Below, in pieces: positions 52,834-61,450 of a DNA stretch of 61,450 nucleotides. Numbering within the stretch: the first letter of the stretch is position 1; each line of letters opens with the position of its first letter. A program made the position numbers and the translations under genes. Source of the DNA: JAGOGN01 sp036652735 (GTDB lineage Bacteria > Bacillota > Clostridia > Lachnospirales > Lachnospiraceae); contig JAVVVI010000008.1 in assembly GCA_036652735.1 (NCBI GenBank), forward strand, positions 1-61,450, read 5' to 3'. The notes under the pieces were generated by a model. The model worked only from the letters and a program-made list of their open reading frames with translations, did not search any database and was not told the DNA's origin.

Positions 52834-54018
52834 ATGCAGGATAAGATACCATTGTCAGTACCAAATTTTCAGGGAAATGAGGAGCTATACGTAAGTAGGG
52901 CAGTGAGGGAAGGCTGGGTATCCACAGGAGGAGCCTATATCACACAGTTTGAGGAGAAAATAGCTGATTTTCTCGGTGTGAATCAGGCAGTAGCCTGCCA
53001 AAGTGGAACAGCCGCACTGCATCTTGCATTAATTGAATGCGGCGTTTTGCCGGGAGATTGTGTGATTGTACCTACTCTTACATTTATAGCAGCAGTCAAT
53101 CCGGTGAAGTACCAATTTGCAGAACCAATTTTTATGGATTGTGATGATGGACTTTGTATGGATGCGGATAAATTAAAAGCGTATTGCGAACAGGAATGTG
53201 AATATTCCCAAGGAGTCCTGAGGGTGAGAAAAACAGGACAGGCAATCCGGGCAGTGGTAGTGGTTCATGTCTTTGGCAATACCGCCAATATGGAATCCAT
53301 TATGCAGACAGCTAAGAAGTATGGATTGTCAGTGATTGAAGATGCAACGGAAGCCTTGGGAACAAAATTTACGACGGGTATCTACCAAGGTAAATATGCC
53401 GGAACCATAGGAGATTTTGGAGCTTTTTCCTTTAATGGGAATAAAATTATTACCACAGGCGGCGGCGGAATGATTGTTGCGGCAGATGAAAAGAAGTTGG
53501 CACATATTCAATATTTGTCTACACAGGCAAAGGACAATCCATTGTTTTATATCCATAATGAGGTAGGCTATAATTACCGCATGACGAATGTACAGGCTGC
53601 AATGGGAGTAGCACAGATGGAGGAACTAAGAGAGTTTATCCGGAGAAAACGTGAGAATTATTCTTATTACAAGGAACTTTTTTCGGATTGCCAGAACTTG
53701 CGTTTATTGGACTTTCGGGAAGGAACAGAGGCAAATTGCTGGTTCTATTCCCTGGTGCTGGAGCTAGAGAACAAGACGGTAAAGGAGTTGGTTGAAGAAT
53801 TGGGAGAGAAGGGTGTTATGACGCGTCCAATTTGGGGATTGATTCATGAGCAGCTGCCATATTTGGATGCAATTACCTATAAGATTGAGAAGGCAGAGGA
53901 ATATGCAGGAAAAATTATTAACATTCCATGCAGCACTCAGATTACGAAAGAGGAAATGAATTATACGGCTGAGACAATCCTTAAACTGTGTCAGTCAAAC
54001 AGAGCGAACCACTCATAG
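52834..54018 (+). CDS. legC: Aminotransferase LegC (DegT family)
   Basis: LegC transfers an amino group to C4 of the keto sugar made by LegB, in legionaminic acid synthesis. The protein has 394 residues. The PLP lysine is K204 (FSFNGNKIITTGGGGM); other marks are LSVPNFQGNEELYVSRAVRE, GWVSTGGAYITQFEEK and EDATEALG. It is the first gene of the operon, 32 bases after a sigmaA promoter. Confidence 0.92.
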   Translation: MQDKIPLSVPNFQGNEELYVSRAVREGWVSTGGAYITQFEEKIADFLGVNQAVACQSGTAALHLALIECGVLPGDCVIVPTLTFIAAVNPVKYQFAEPIFMDCDDGLCMDADKLKAYCEQECEYSQGVLRVRKTGQAIRAVVVVHVFGNTANMESIMQTAKKYGLSVIEDATEALGTKFTTGIYQGKYAGTIGDFGAFSFNGNKIITTGGGGMIVAADEKKLAHIQYLSTQAKDNPLFYIHNEVGYNYRMTNVQAAMGVAQMEELREFIRRKRENYSYYKELFSDCQNLRLLDFREGTEANCWFYSLVLELENKTVKELVEELGEKGVMTRPIWGLIHEQLPYLDAITYKIEKAEEYAGKIINIPCSTQITKEEMNYTAETILKLCQSNRANHS

Positions 54019-54035
54019 GAGAAGGGGGTGTCCAA

Positions 54036-55109
54036 TTGAACATGGATGAGTTAGACAAGTATTTAATTGGCGGCAAAGAGACACTTGTAGATGCCATGCA
54101 GAAGATAGACCAGAATACAAGAGGAATCCTGTTTGTAGTAGGTGACAATAAAAGACTGCAGGGTACCTTAACGGATGGGGATGTAAGACGATCTCTTATA
54201 AAAAATGGAAATTTAAAAGCAGAAGTAGCAGGAGTCATGAATCAGAATCCAAAGTATGTGTATGCCACCAATATAGGGGATTACAGAAGCTTTATGAAAA
54301 AACGAAAGCTTACGGCACTTCCGGTTGTAACAGAGGATGCAGTTATTTGTGATATTGTATTCTCAGATGAGGTTTATAAAAACGAGATACAGATTCGAAA
54401 CAGTCTTTCAGAAGTACCGGTTGTGATTATGGCGGGAGGAAAAGGAACCCGTTTATATCCATACACCAAGGTGCTGCCAAAACCATTGATTCCGGTGGGA
54501 GATATCCCAATTATGGAGCGCATTATCCACAATTTTCAGGAATTTGGTGCAAAAGAATTCTGGGTAACGCTTGGGTATCGTAAGAATATGATAAAATCTT
54601 ATTTTGGAGAGGTTTTAACGGACTTAACTTTAAATTATGTAGAAGAGGAACAGCCTTTGGGAACAGCGGGCAGTTTGCATTTGATTTCAAAGACATTCTC
54701 AAAACCATTAATTGTAACCAATTGCGATATCCTGATCCAGGCAGATTATGAGGATATATATAAGTATCACAGCCAGTCAGGGAATGCATTAACCATTGTG
54801 ACCGCATTAAAGAATATTGTGGTGCCTTATGGAGTGGTGGAAACCAAAGAAAATGGAACCATTACAAAAATGGAAGAAAAACCAAAGCTTTCCTATTTTG
54901 TAAATACCGGTATGTATGTTCTGAATCCGGATTTACTGGCAGGAATTCCAAAGGATACTTTTTTTCATATGACGGATTTGGCAGACATGCTATTAAAGGC
55001 AGGGGATCAGGTGGGAATGTATCCCATTAGTGAAGATTCCTTCCTTGATATGGGAGAATTTGAAGAAATGCGCCGCATGGAGAAAAAATTAAATTTAAAA
55101 ACAGAATAA
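54036..55109 (+). CDS. ptmE: CBS-domain sugar nucleotidyltransferase PtmE
   Basis: PtmE attaches GMP to glucosamine-1-P, giving the GDP-sugar that enters the legionaminate route. The protein has 357 residues. Two CBS repeats (about 5-120; GTLTDGDVRRSLIKNG) precede a nucleotidyltransferase (about 125-355) with IMAGGKGTRLYPYTKVLPK and NCDILIQADYED. TTG 54036 is chosen as AAGGGGGTG lies five bases upstream; ATG 54042 is the alternative. Confidence 0.88.
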   Translation: MNMDELDKYLIGGKETLVDAMQKIDQNTRGILFVVGDNKRLQGTLTDGDVRRSLIKNGNLKAEVAGVMNQNPKYVYATNIGDYRSFMKKRKLTALPVVTEDAVICDIVFSDEVYKNEIQIRNSLSEVPVVIMAGGKGTRLYPYTKVLPKPLIPVGDIPIMERIIHNFQEFGAKEFWVTLGYRKNMIKSYFGEVLTDLTLNYVEEEQPLGTAGSLHLISKTFSKPLIVTNCDILIQADYEDIYKYHSQSGNALTIVTALKNIVVPYGVVETKENGTITKMEEKPKLSYFVNTGMYVLNPDLLAGIPKDTFFHMTDLADMLLKAGDQVGMYPISEDSFLDMGEFEEMRRMEKKLNLKTE

Positions 55110-55129
55110 GACCCCAAAAGGAGAAAAAT

Positions 55130-55768
55130 ATGGAGAAAATTGTACTGGTAGGTTCCGGTGGATGTATGAGGGAACTTTTTTGGCAGATAGAGGAATGTAA
55201 CCAAAGAGAATTGCGTTTTTTGGTAACCGGTTATGTAGATATTATGGAAGACCTTAACTTTGAGAGTATTTATCCCTGTCCCTATTTGGGAGATGATTCC
55301 TATTTACTGCGCCAGAAAAAAAAGACCAGTGTGGTTATCTGTGTGGGAGATCCCAAAAAAAGAAAAGAATTAGTGGAGAAATACAGTGTAAATAAAAATT
55401 TATGCTATCCCAATATTATTTTACCAATGGATGGAATTGCACCGGATGTGGCATATGGAAAGGGATGCATCATCAGCAGAGATGTGGTTCTTTCCACGAA
55501 TGTAACTCTGGGAGACTTTGTATTTGCGAACCTGGGAACCACCATATGCCATGATGGGAAAATAGGAGATTATACCACCTTAAACCCTCAGGTTAAGCTG
55601 GCAGGAACGGTTTCCATAGGAAGCGAATGCAGTCTTGGCATTGGCAGTACATTTATCCAGGGAATTACGGTAGGAGAAGAGGTCATTGTTGGAGCAGGGG
55701 CAGTAGTGATTGGTGATTTACCTGGAAAAGTAACCGCCGTAGGCGTACCGGCACGTATTATAGCTTAG
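55130..55768 (+). CDS. legH: Sugar N-acetyltransferase LegH (PglD-like)
   Basis: LegH acetylates the C4 amino group introduced by LegC. The protein has 212 residues. The N-terminal Rossmann part (VLVGSGGCMRELFWQIEE, about 1-85) is followed by a left-handed beta-helix of hexapeptide repeats (about 100-212; SIGSECSLGIGSTFIQGITV, GEEVIVGAGAVVIGDL), the PglD/NeuD architecture. Position between ptmE and legI supports the assignment. Confidence 0.87.
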   Translation: MEKIVLVGSGGCMRELFWQIEECNQRELRFLVTGYVDIMEDLNFESIYPCPYLGDDSYLLRQKKKTSVVICVGDPKKRKELVEKYSVNKNLCYPNIILPMDGIAPDVAYGKGCIISRDVVLSTNVTLGDFVFANLGTTICHDGKIGDYTTLNPQVKLAGTVSIGSECSLGIGSTFIQGITVGEEVIVGAGAVVIGDLPGKVTAVGVPARIIA

Positions 55769-55791
55769 AAAACCAGTAGGGAGGAAGTCGT

Positions 55792-56799
55792 ATGGGAATT
55801 ATTATTATTGCAGAGGCAGGAGTAAATCACAACGGAAGTATTGATACGGCAAGAGAACTAATTGACGCAGCAAAGTCAGCAGGGGCGGATTACATTAAAT
55901 TTCAAACTTTTATTCCAAAAAAATTGGTTTCAGAACAGGCAGAAAAAGCTGGATATCAGAAAAAGAGAACAGGAAGCCAGGAAACGCAATTGCAAATGCT
56001 AGGCAAACTTGCATTAACCTTTTTTGAATTTTCAGAATTAGAAGAGTATTGCCAGGAAAAGCAAATCGGCTTTCTATCCACTCCATTCGACCTAGATAGT
56101 ATTGATTTTCTGGATCAGTTGGGAATGGACTTTTGGAAACTTCCCTCAGGAGAGATTACCAACCTTCCTTATTTAGAGAAGATTGCCAAGACAAAGAAAC
56201 CAATTGTAATGTCTACGGGTATGTGTACATTAGAAGAGGTGGAACAGGCACTAATGGTATTTCGCGGTGGAAAGGGATATAAACGCAGGGATAAAATTAC
56301 AATCCTGCAATGTAATACGGAATACCCAACTCCATATGAAGATGTTAATTTAAAAGCAATGATTCAGATGCAGAAACGGTTTCATTGTCCGGTAGGATAT
56401 TCGGACCATACCTTGGGACTTGCCATTCCAATTGCAGCAGTAGCGCTAGGTGCAGTGGTAATTGAAAAACATTTTACATTAAGCCGTGAAATGGAGGGGC
56501 CGGATCATGCAGCCAGCCTGGAGCCACGGGAATTGGAAGAAATGATCCGCTCCATAAGGCAGGTGGAACTTGCAATGGGAACAGGAGAAAAAGGACCAAG
56601 TCCGTCAGAGGAAAAGAATAAGGTGGCAGCCAGAAAGAGCATAGTAGCAGCCAGAAAAATCACCTGTGGTGAAGAATATACTACAGAGAATATCACCGTA
56701 AAGCGTCCCGGCGGAGGAATTTCACCAATGCGCTGGCATGAACTGTTAGGACAGACTGCAAATCAGGAATATGAGGAAGATCAACCGATTAAGGAGTAA
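55792..56799 (+). CDS. legI: Legionaminic acid synthase LegI (NeuB family)
   Basis: LegI condenses the 6-deoxy-diacetamido mannose sugar with phosphoenolpyruvate. The protein has 335 residues, the standard NeuB length. Marks: IIAEAGVNHNGSIDTARELI, YIKFQTF, STPFDLDSIDFL, QCNTEYPTPYEDVNL, GYSDHTLG and EKHFTLSREMEGPDHAASL. A SAF domain occupies about 280-335 (RKSIVAARKITCGEEYTTEN). No cupin, unlike the 35130 homolog. Confidence 0.93.
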   Translation: MGIIIIAEAGVNHNGSIDTARELIDAAKSAGADYIKFQTFIPKKLVSEQAEKAGYQKKRTGSQETQLQMLGKLALTFFEFSELEEYCQEKQIGFLSTPFDLDSIDFLDQLGMDFWKLPSGEITNLPYLEKIAKTKKPIVMSTGMCTLEEVEQALMVFRGGKGYKRRDKITILQCNTEYPTPYEDVNLKAMIQMQKRFHCPVGYSDHTLGLAIPIAAVALGAVVIEKHFTLSREMEGPDHAASLEPRELEEMIRSIRQVELAMGTGEKGPSPSEEKNKVAARKSIVAARKITCGEEYTTENITVKRPGGGISPMRWHELLGQTANQEYEEDQPIKE

Positions 56800-56802
56800 G
56801 AT

Positions 56803-57984
56803 ATGTTAGAGAAAAGGATCTGTGTGGTAACCACAACGCGGGCGGATTATGGAATCCTGCATCCACTCATTAAGGAGCTGGAACATAGAGCGGATATCCG
56901 CCTTCATCTTGCAGTGACGGGAACGCATTTATCCGGAGAATTTGGGTATACCATAGATGAGATTAAATTAGAATCCGAAAATAGTATACTTCATAAACTT
57001 CCTATATTAGATGACAGAGATTCTCCGGAGGGAATCTCTAATACGGTGGCAAATGCAATCACTAAATTTGCAGATTTTTTTGCAAAGGAACCATTTGATC
57101 TGGTGATTCTTTTAGGCGATCGTACGGAGACACTTGGTGTTGCAATTGCTGCAATGAATGAACGGCTGCCCATTGGTCATATACATGGGGGTGAGCGAAC
57201 GGAAGGTGCGGTGGATGAATGTGTACGCCATGCAATCACAAAGATGAGTCAGTTACATTTTCCGGCAGCGGAGGAATATCGCAATCGCATTATTCAAATG
57301 GGAGAAAAGCCGGAGCGGGTATTCAATGTCGGTTCCCTGGGAGTGGAAAATGTGATGCACACCCAACTTTTGTCCCAAAAGGAGATTCGAAAGAGACTGG
57401 GGTTTTCATCGGAAGACCATTACCTTGTGATCACGTACCATCCGGTTACCCTGGAAGAGAACACAGTGGAAGAGAATATGAGCAGTCTTCTCCAGGTGAT
57501 GAAGGAACACAAGGAATACCGCTATCTGATTACAAAAGCAAATTCAGATGTTGGAGGACGGAGAATAAATGCTATTTGGGAGAATTTCTGCAGGGAAAAT
57601 ACCGAAAGCAGACTGGTGGATTCCCTGGGTATGGTGGGATATCTGAGTGCAGTTAACGATTGTGATTTTGTAGTGGGCAATTCCTCAAGTGGTCTTATTG
57701 AAGTTCCGTCCTTTGGAAAGCCAACGGTGAACATCGGGGATCGTCAGCGAGGCAGAATTATGGCAGAGAGTGTGATCAATTGTGAAGCTTCCTATCCGGC
57801 AATTGAAAAAGCCATGAACGAGGCAGCAGAGGCCGTAAGTGAGAAAAGATTCCGTAAGGGTAAGAATCCATATGGAGATGGAACAGCATCCAAAAAGATT
57901 GTTAAGGTTATCATTGAAACATTGGAACAGGGTCCGATTCCGCTTAAGAAAGAATTTTATGGAGGAGAAAAATGCGAACAATAG
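56803..57984 (+). CDS. legG: NDP-sugar hydrolysing 2-epimerase LegG (NeuC-like)
   Basis: LegG inverts C2 and releases the nucleotide, giving the free 6-deoxy-mannose sugar for LegI. The protein has 393 residues in the UDP-GlcNAc 2-epimerase fold: VTTTRADYGILHPLIKEL, LLGDRTETLGVAIAAMNERL, HIHGGERTEGAVDECVRHAI and the C-terminal VVGNSSSGLIEVPSFGKPTV, ending NIGDRQRGR. Three bases separate it from legI, and it overlaps legF by 13 bases. Confidence 0.93.
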   Translation: MLEKRICVVTTTRADYGILHPLIKELEHRADIRLHLAVTGTHLSGEFGYTIDEIKLESENSILHKLPILDDRDSPEGISNTVANAITKFADFFAKEPFDLVILLGDRTETLGVAIAAMNERLPIGHIHGGERTEGAVDECVRHAITKMSQLHFPAAEEYRNRIIQMGEKPERVFNVGSLGVENVMHTQLLSQKEIRKRLGFSSEDHYLVITYHPVTLEENTVEENMSSLLQVMKEHKEYRYLITKANSDVGGRRINAIWENFCRENTESRLVDSLGMVGYLSAVNDCDFVVGNSSSGLIEVPSFGKPTVNIGDRQRGRIMAESVINCEASYPAIEKAMNEAAEAVSEKRFRKGKNPYGDGTASKKIVKVIIETLEQGPIPLKKEFYGGEKCEQ

Positions 57985-58691
57985 CAATTATTCCGGCAAG
58001 AAGTGGTTCGAAAGGACTGGTTAACAAAAATATTAAGATGCTGGCAGGAAAACCAATGATTGCGTATACCATAGAAGCCTGTATTGCATCCGGCTGTTTT
58101 GATGTGGTGCATGTATCTACCGATAGTGAGGAATATGGGAGAATTGCAAAGCACTATGGGGCAGAGGTACCCTTTTTAAGAGAGGAAAATCTTGCATCAG
58201 ATAGTGCCACCACAGAGTCTGTTATAAAGTTTGTATTACAGAAATACAGAGAGATGGAAGGGGGGAATCGGGAATTTTCACATTTTGCAATTATGCAGCC
58301 AACATCTCCATTGCGTACAGCAGAAGACATACGGGAAGCATTTGCTTTACTGAAGGAAAAACAGGCAGATTCGGTTATTGGAATCTGTCAGATGGAACAC
58401 TCCCCGTTATGGAGCAACACCCTGCCGGATTCTCATTCCATGGAGGGATTTTTGAGTCAGACAAATAATCGGGAACGACATGAATTTGATACTTATTATC
58501 GGATTAATGGAGCAATGTATCTGGTAAAGACAGATATCTACACAGACCATATGGCGATGTATGGACCCCGTAGTTATGGCTATATAATGAATAAATCTCA
58601 TTCAGTGGATGTGGATGATGCCTTTGATTTTCGTTTTGCGGAGGTTTTATTAGCAACTGAAGAAATTAATAAATGCGAAAAAACAAGATAA
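57972..58691 (+). CDS. legF: CMP-legionaminic acid synthetase LegF (NeuA family)
   Basis: LegF activates legionaminate as the CMP-sugar used by Maf-type transferases. The protein has 239 residues: IPARSGSKGLVNKNIKMLAG (nucleotide site), DVVHVSTDSEEYGRIA, QPTSPLRTAEDI and YRINGAMYL. It is the last gene of the operon. A good GGAGGAG ribosome site lies inside the end of legG. Confidence 0.92.
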   Translation: MRTIAIIPARSGSKGLVNKNIKMLAGKPMIAYTIEACIASGCFDVVHVSTDSEEYGRIAKHYGAEVPFLREENLASDSATTESVIKFVLQKYREMEGGNREFSHFAIMQPTSPLRTAEDIREAFALLKEKQADSVIGICQMEHSPLWSNTLPDSHSMEGFLSQTNNRERHEFDTYYRINGAMYLVKTDIYTDHMAMYGPRSYGYIMNKSHSVDVDDAFDFRFAEVLLATEEINKCEKTR

Positions 58692-58765
58692 TCTAGCGAA
58701 AAAGTGAAAGAAATCGAACTAAATATAGCAAATGTGATAAAACCTAAGAAAAATTCCGAAAACTG

Positions 58766-58793
58766 TTGATTTTTGCCGAAAAAAGTGTAAGAT
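58766..58793 (+). promoter_or_regulatory. Candidate promoter of the chemoreceptor gene
   Basis: TTGATT (58766-58771), 16 bases, TAAGAT (58788-58793) is a fair sigmaA candidate. Slightly upstream, TAAA (58738-58741) with CCGAAAA (58756-58762) 14 bases on is a poor sigma28-like alternative. Which one is used is undecided. Confidence 0.4.
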
Positions 58794-58837
58794 ATAGATA
58801 TTAAACCATTATTGTTTCTTCACGAGGGAGGTAGGGT

Positions 58838-60889
58838 ATGTCTAAAATATCAAAACAGGAAATCAAGAGCAAACAACAAAGTAACACGGGTAAGGGACAC
58901 AATATAGGGAAAATTTCTTCTATAAAGACAAAGATTCAATTATCGATTATTATTTTGCTGGTTACATTTTTGGTAATCATAGGTTTAGTATCCATTCTTC
59001 TGAATTATCGTAGTACAAATGATTTGTTGAAACAGAACATGACAGAGACCGTAGAGATTGCAGGAGAGCGAATATCCTGGGAGATGAACCATTATCAGAC
59101 AGTGGCATATGAGATTGGAAGTATAGCTAGGCTGGCAAGTGCAGACCAGGAACTTTCCGCAAAGCAGGAATTAATCAATCAAAAAATTCAGATTTATGAT
59201 TTGGTAACAGCGGCTGTAGTGGATACATCCGGTACAAATATTTTTACCGGAGAAAATTACAGCAATATGGAGTGTTTTAAGGAGGCAATGCAGGGCAGGA
59301 CTTATATTTCCAAACCGGAAAAAGATCCGACTACAGGGGAATTTATGATTATGGTTATGGCTCCTTTGTGGGAAGGAGGACTTCCGGAGACAACTGTGGT
59401 AGGAGCGGTTATGATTGCTCCACAAGAGGATTTCCTAAACAAAATTGTATCCACTATTTCAGTTAGTAAAAATAGTGCTGCTTATATGATTGACAAAGAT
59501 GGAAATACAATCGCAGATATTGATGCGGAAAAAGTAAAAAATGTCGAAAATATAGAAAAATTAGCCGAGACAGATTCATCTTTGAGAAAATTAGGAAAAC
59601 TACATGAAAAAATGAAACAGGGTGAAATTGGATTTGGAAAATATTTTATTGCAGGCCATACCAAATTTTTAGCCTATGCACCAGTTCCAAATTCTCATGG
59701 TTGGAGTGTTGGAATTAATGCATATGTGAATGATTTTATGGGGAGCCTGATTCAGAGCGCAGTGATCACCGCGATTTTGATTTTGATTGCAATCGTTGCC
59801 GGTATGATTTTGGCTAATAAATTGGGAGCAAGTATTGGCAACCCAATTCGAAAGTGTTCCGAACGTTTGCAGCTTCTGGCAACGGGAGATTTAAAGACAG
59901 ATGTACCAAAGATTGATTCTTCAGATGAAACAGGGGTTCTTGCAAAGGCAACAGAGACCATTGTTGGAGCGTTGAAACTTATTATTGGCGATATGGATTA
60001 TTTACTGGGAGAGATGGCAGACGGGAATTTTGCAATTAAAAGTAAAGTACCAGAGGTCTATATTGCAGATTTTGAAGGGCTGTTTCAGTCTATTCGCAAA
60101 TTAAATTCAACCCTAAGTGATACTCTAAAACAGATTCGAGAAGCAGCGGAACAGGTAGCAATGGGAGCAACCCAGATGGCGGAAAGTGCCCAGTCATTAG
60201 CAGAAGGGGCATCGGAACAGGCAGGAGCAGTTGAAGAATTGCAGGCAACCATTACGGATGTAACAGATGGGGTTAATAATACGACACAGGAAAACCAGGG
60301 ATCCAATCGAACAACCAGAGAAGTGGCAAATGAGGCGGAAGCCAGCGCAGCGCAAATGGAAGAAATGACCGTTGCAATGCAAAGAATTACCCAAACATCA
60401 CATGAGATTGAAAATATAATAGAACAGATTGAAAGTATTGCTTCACAGACAAATCTTCTATCCCTGAATGCATCTATAGAGGCAGCAAGGGCAGGAGAAG
60501 CCGGAAGAGGATTCTCAGTTGTTGCAGATGAGATTCGAAAGTTGGCAGAGGATAGTGCAAAATCGGCAATCGATACAAGAAAGCTGGTTCAGGCAGCTGT
60601 TTCAGAAGCAACCAATGGAAACAATATTACTGCAAAGACCGGAGAAGCGTTAGAAAAAGTAATTAGCGGACTAGAGATAATTAAAGAGGGATCCGATCGT
60701 TCCGCTGCAAACTGTAAAGTACAGTTGGATTCTATGAACCAGATTGTACAGGGAATTGAACAGATATCCAGTGTAGTACAGGGAAATTCAGCTGCGGCTG
60801 AAGAAACCAGTGCAACCAGTGAGGAATTATCGGCACAGGCAGTTTCCTTAAATGAGTTAGTGGAACATTTCAGACTGAGGGAAGATTAA
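58838..60889 (+). CDS. Methyl-accepting chemotaxis protein
   Basis: The protein has 683 residues. Order: basic cytoplasmic N-terminus, membrane helix (about 34-56), extracellular dCache-like sensor (about 60-300), membrane helix (about 305-325), HAMP (about 326-380), then a long coiled-coil signalling domain. The conserved hairpin tip (about 530-576) reads IASQTNLLSLNASIEAARAG and FSVVADEIRKLAEDSAKSA. It signals through CheW and CheA. The ligand is unknown. It follows legF by 146 bases, which hold no other gene, and precedes cheW. Confidence 0.95.
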   Translation: MSKISKQEIKSKQQSNTGKGHNIGKISSIKTKIQLSIIILLVTFLVIIGLVSILLNYRSTNDLLKQNMTETVEIAGERISWEMNHYQTVAYEIGSIARLASADQELSAKQELINQKIQIYDLVTAAVVDTSGTNIFTGENYSNMECFKEAMQGRTYISKPEKDPTTGEFMIMVMAPLWEGGLPETTVVGAVMIAPQEDFLNKIVSTISVSKNSAAYMIDKDGNTIADIDAEKVKNVENIEKLAETDSSLRKLGKLHEKMKQGEIGFGKYFIAGHTKFLAYAPVPNSHGWSVGINAYVNDFMGSLIQSAVITAILILIAIVAGMILANKLGASIGNPIRKCSERLQLLATGDLKTDVPKIDSSDETGVLAKATETIVGALKLIIGDMDYLLGEMADGNFAIKSKVPEVYIADFEGLFQSIRKLNSTLSDTLKQIREAAEQVAMGATQMAESAQSLAEGASEQAGAVEELQATITDVTDGVNNTTQENQGSNRTTREVANEAEASAAQMEEMTVAMQRITQTSHEIENIIEQIESIASQTNLLSLNASIEAARAGEAGRGFSVVADEIRKLAEDSAKSAIDTRKLVQAAVSEATNGNNITAKTGEALEKVISGLEIIKEGSDRSAANCKVQLDSMNQIVQGIEQISSVVQGNSAAAEETSATSEELSAQAVSLNELVEHFRLRED

Positions 60890-60933
60890 CAAAAGAGTAT
60901 AGCAGACAGAAGGTTAGGAATAGGAGAGATGGC

Positions 60934-61389
60934 ATGCAGTTATTAATATTTAAAATAGGAGACATTAGTTATGGTGTTAACATAGAATCCATTCAATCGG
61001 TGGAACAAAATTATTCACTTGTAACGATACCCAACACAGCCCCGGAGGTAGTGGGTATTATACACCTGAGAGAAAAGATTTTAGCTGTTTACAGTCTAAG
61101 CAAACGGTTTGGGGTGGCTGAATCAGAAGCGGAACACCAGCTAATAATAGTTGCAGAAGGAAGCCTGAATCTCGCATTAGAAGTGGAGGAAGTTGTTGGG
61201 ATGATGACTGTACCGGAAGAAGAGCTGATTCCAATGCCGCAGATGGTGTGTCAAAGCGAGGAATTCTCAGATCAGGTGGCAAAAGACACAGAAGGTTTAA
61301 TCATATTATTGAATATAAACCACCTGATTACAATGGAAGAGACCAAGGCAATAGAAAAAGCAATGAAAGCCGAAGAGTATCACCAATAA
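60934..61389 (+). CDS. cheW: Chemotaxis coupling protein CheW
   Basis: CheW links receptors to the kinase CheA. The protein has 151 residues, typical: LLIFKIGDISYGVNIESIQS, VTIPNTAPEVVGIIHLREKI, AVYSLSKRFGV and LALEVEEVVGMMTVPEEEL. AGGAGAGATGGC precedes the ATG. The C-terminus (ETKAIEKAMKAEEYHQ) is a short helical extension. The gene follows the receptor by 44 bases and is probably co-transcribed. The remaining 61 bases of the window contain no supported feature. Confidence 0.94.
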   Translation: MQLLIFKIGDISYGVNIESIQSVEQNYSLVTIPNTAPEVVGIIHLREKILAVYSLSKRFGVAESEAEHQLIIVAEGSLNLALEVEEVVGMMTVPEEELIPMPQMVCQSEEFSDQVAKDTEGLIILLNINHLITMEETKAIEKAMKAEEYHQ

Positions 61390-61450
61390 ACTTTTTATAA
61401 GAAAAAAGCAGGGACTATGCACATAAGTTTGAAAAAACAATGTGGAATTG

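Noticed and set aside
61417..61450. ATG-initiated open frame running off the right edge
   Set aside because: Only 11 codons are visible, with no good ribosome site and no recognisable motif.
1..61450. CRISPR arrays, tRNA or rRNA genes, prophage or intact insertion sequences
   Set aside because: No spaced direct repeats, cloverleaf-like stretches or intact transposase genes were found by reading the window.

Overview
The window looks like one scaffold from a motile, low-GC Gram-positive anaerobe of the Clostridia, most likely a Lachnospiraceae gut bacterium. Reasons: A/T-rich codon use, AGGAGG-type ribosome sites, the late flagellar order flgM-flgN-flgK-flgK-flgL-fliW-csrA-flaG-fliD-fliS-(fliT)-flagellin, sigma28-like promoters, and many radical-SAM enzymes. 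The genus cannot be fixed from the sequence. Two runs of exactly 100 N (11983-12082 and 15099-15198) are assembly gaps inside flaG and the flagellin gene.

Layout. 1-672: the tail of an unidentified gene, then 560 bases holding remnants of two decayed genes (a DUF4143-type AAA ATPase on the minus strand and an IS200/IS605 tnpA). 673-2715: a tiny acidic protein with an EF-hand-like loop, then a minus-strand ECF sigma factor with its putative membrane-anchored regulator. 2886-4914: two coupled family-2 glycosyltransferases ending in a strong terminator. 5067-15848: late flagellar genes with sigma28-like boxes before flgM, flaG and flagellin. The flagellin leader carries a hairpin with a GGA loop, a probable target of the CsrA encoded nearby and antagonised by FliW.

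15974-50753: about 35 kb of tightly packed, co-oriented genes forming a flagellin-glycan island. It begins with two Maf (DUF115) flagellin glycosyltransferase paralogs, a CgeB-like transferase and an N-acetyl sugar amidotransferase. Two large transferases with a common N-terminal domain follow. Next come two radical-SAM enzymes flanking a split transketolase, a nucleotidyltransferase-kinase fusion, a sugar epimerase, a GmhA-like isomerase, a B12-type radical-SAM protein, a NeuB-cupin fusion, a further radical-SAM enzyme and an HAD phosphatase. The last part holds an acetolactate-synthase-like ThDP enzyme, a sugar C-methyltransferase, a short-chain reductase, GmhB, LegB, the CDP-3,6-dideoxyhexose genes (RfbH, RfbF, RfbG), another transferase, an FkbM methyltransferase and a second reductase.

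50798-52675 is a divergent glycoside-hydrolase-like gene on the minus strand. 52834-58691 is a compact legionaminic acid operon (legC, ptmE, legH, legI, legG, legF) with its own sigmaA promoter; legB lies 10 kb upstream. 58838-61389 encodes a chemoreceptor and CheW.

How it fits together (inference): the cell builds at least three activated sugars beside its flagellin gene: CMP-legionaminate, a nucleotide-activated heptose fed by a dedicated transketolase, and a CDP-3,6-dideoxy sugar that may be branched by ThDP chemistry and C-methylation. Radical-SAM enzymes tailor some of these. Maf and the other glycosyltransferases then assemble them on flagellin. The combination of radical-SAM enzymes, transketolase, NeuB-cupin and ThDP enzyme in one flagellar locus is the part most likely to be undescribed.
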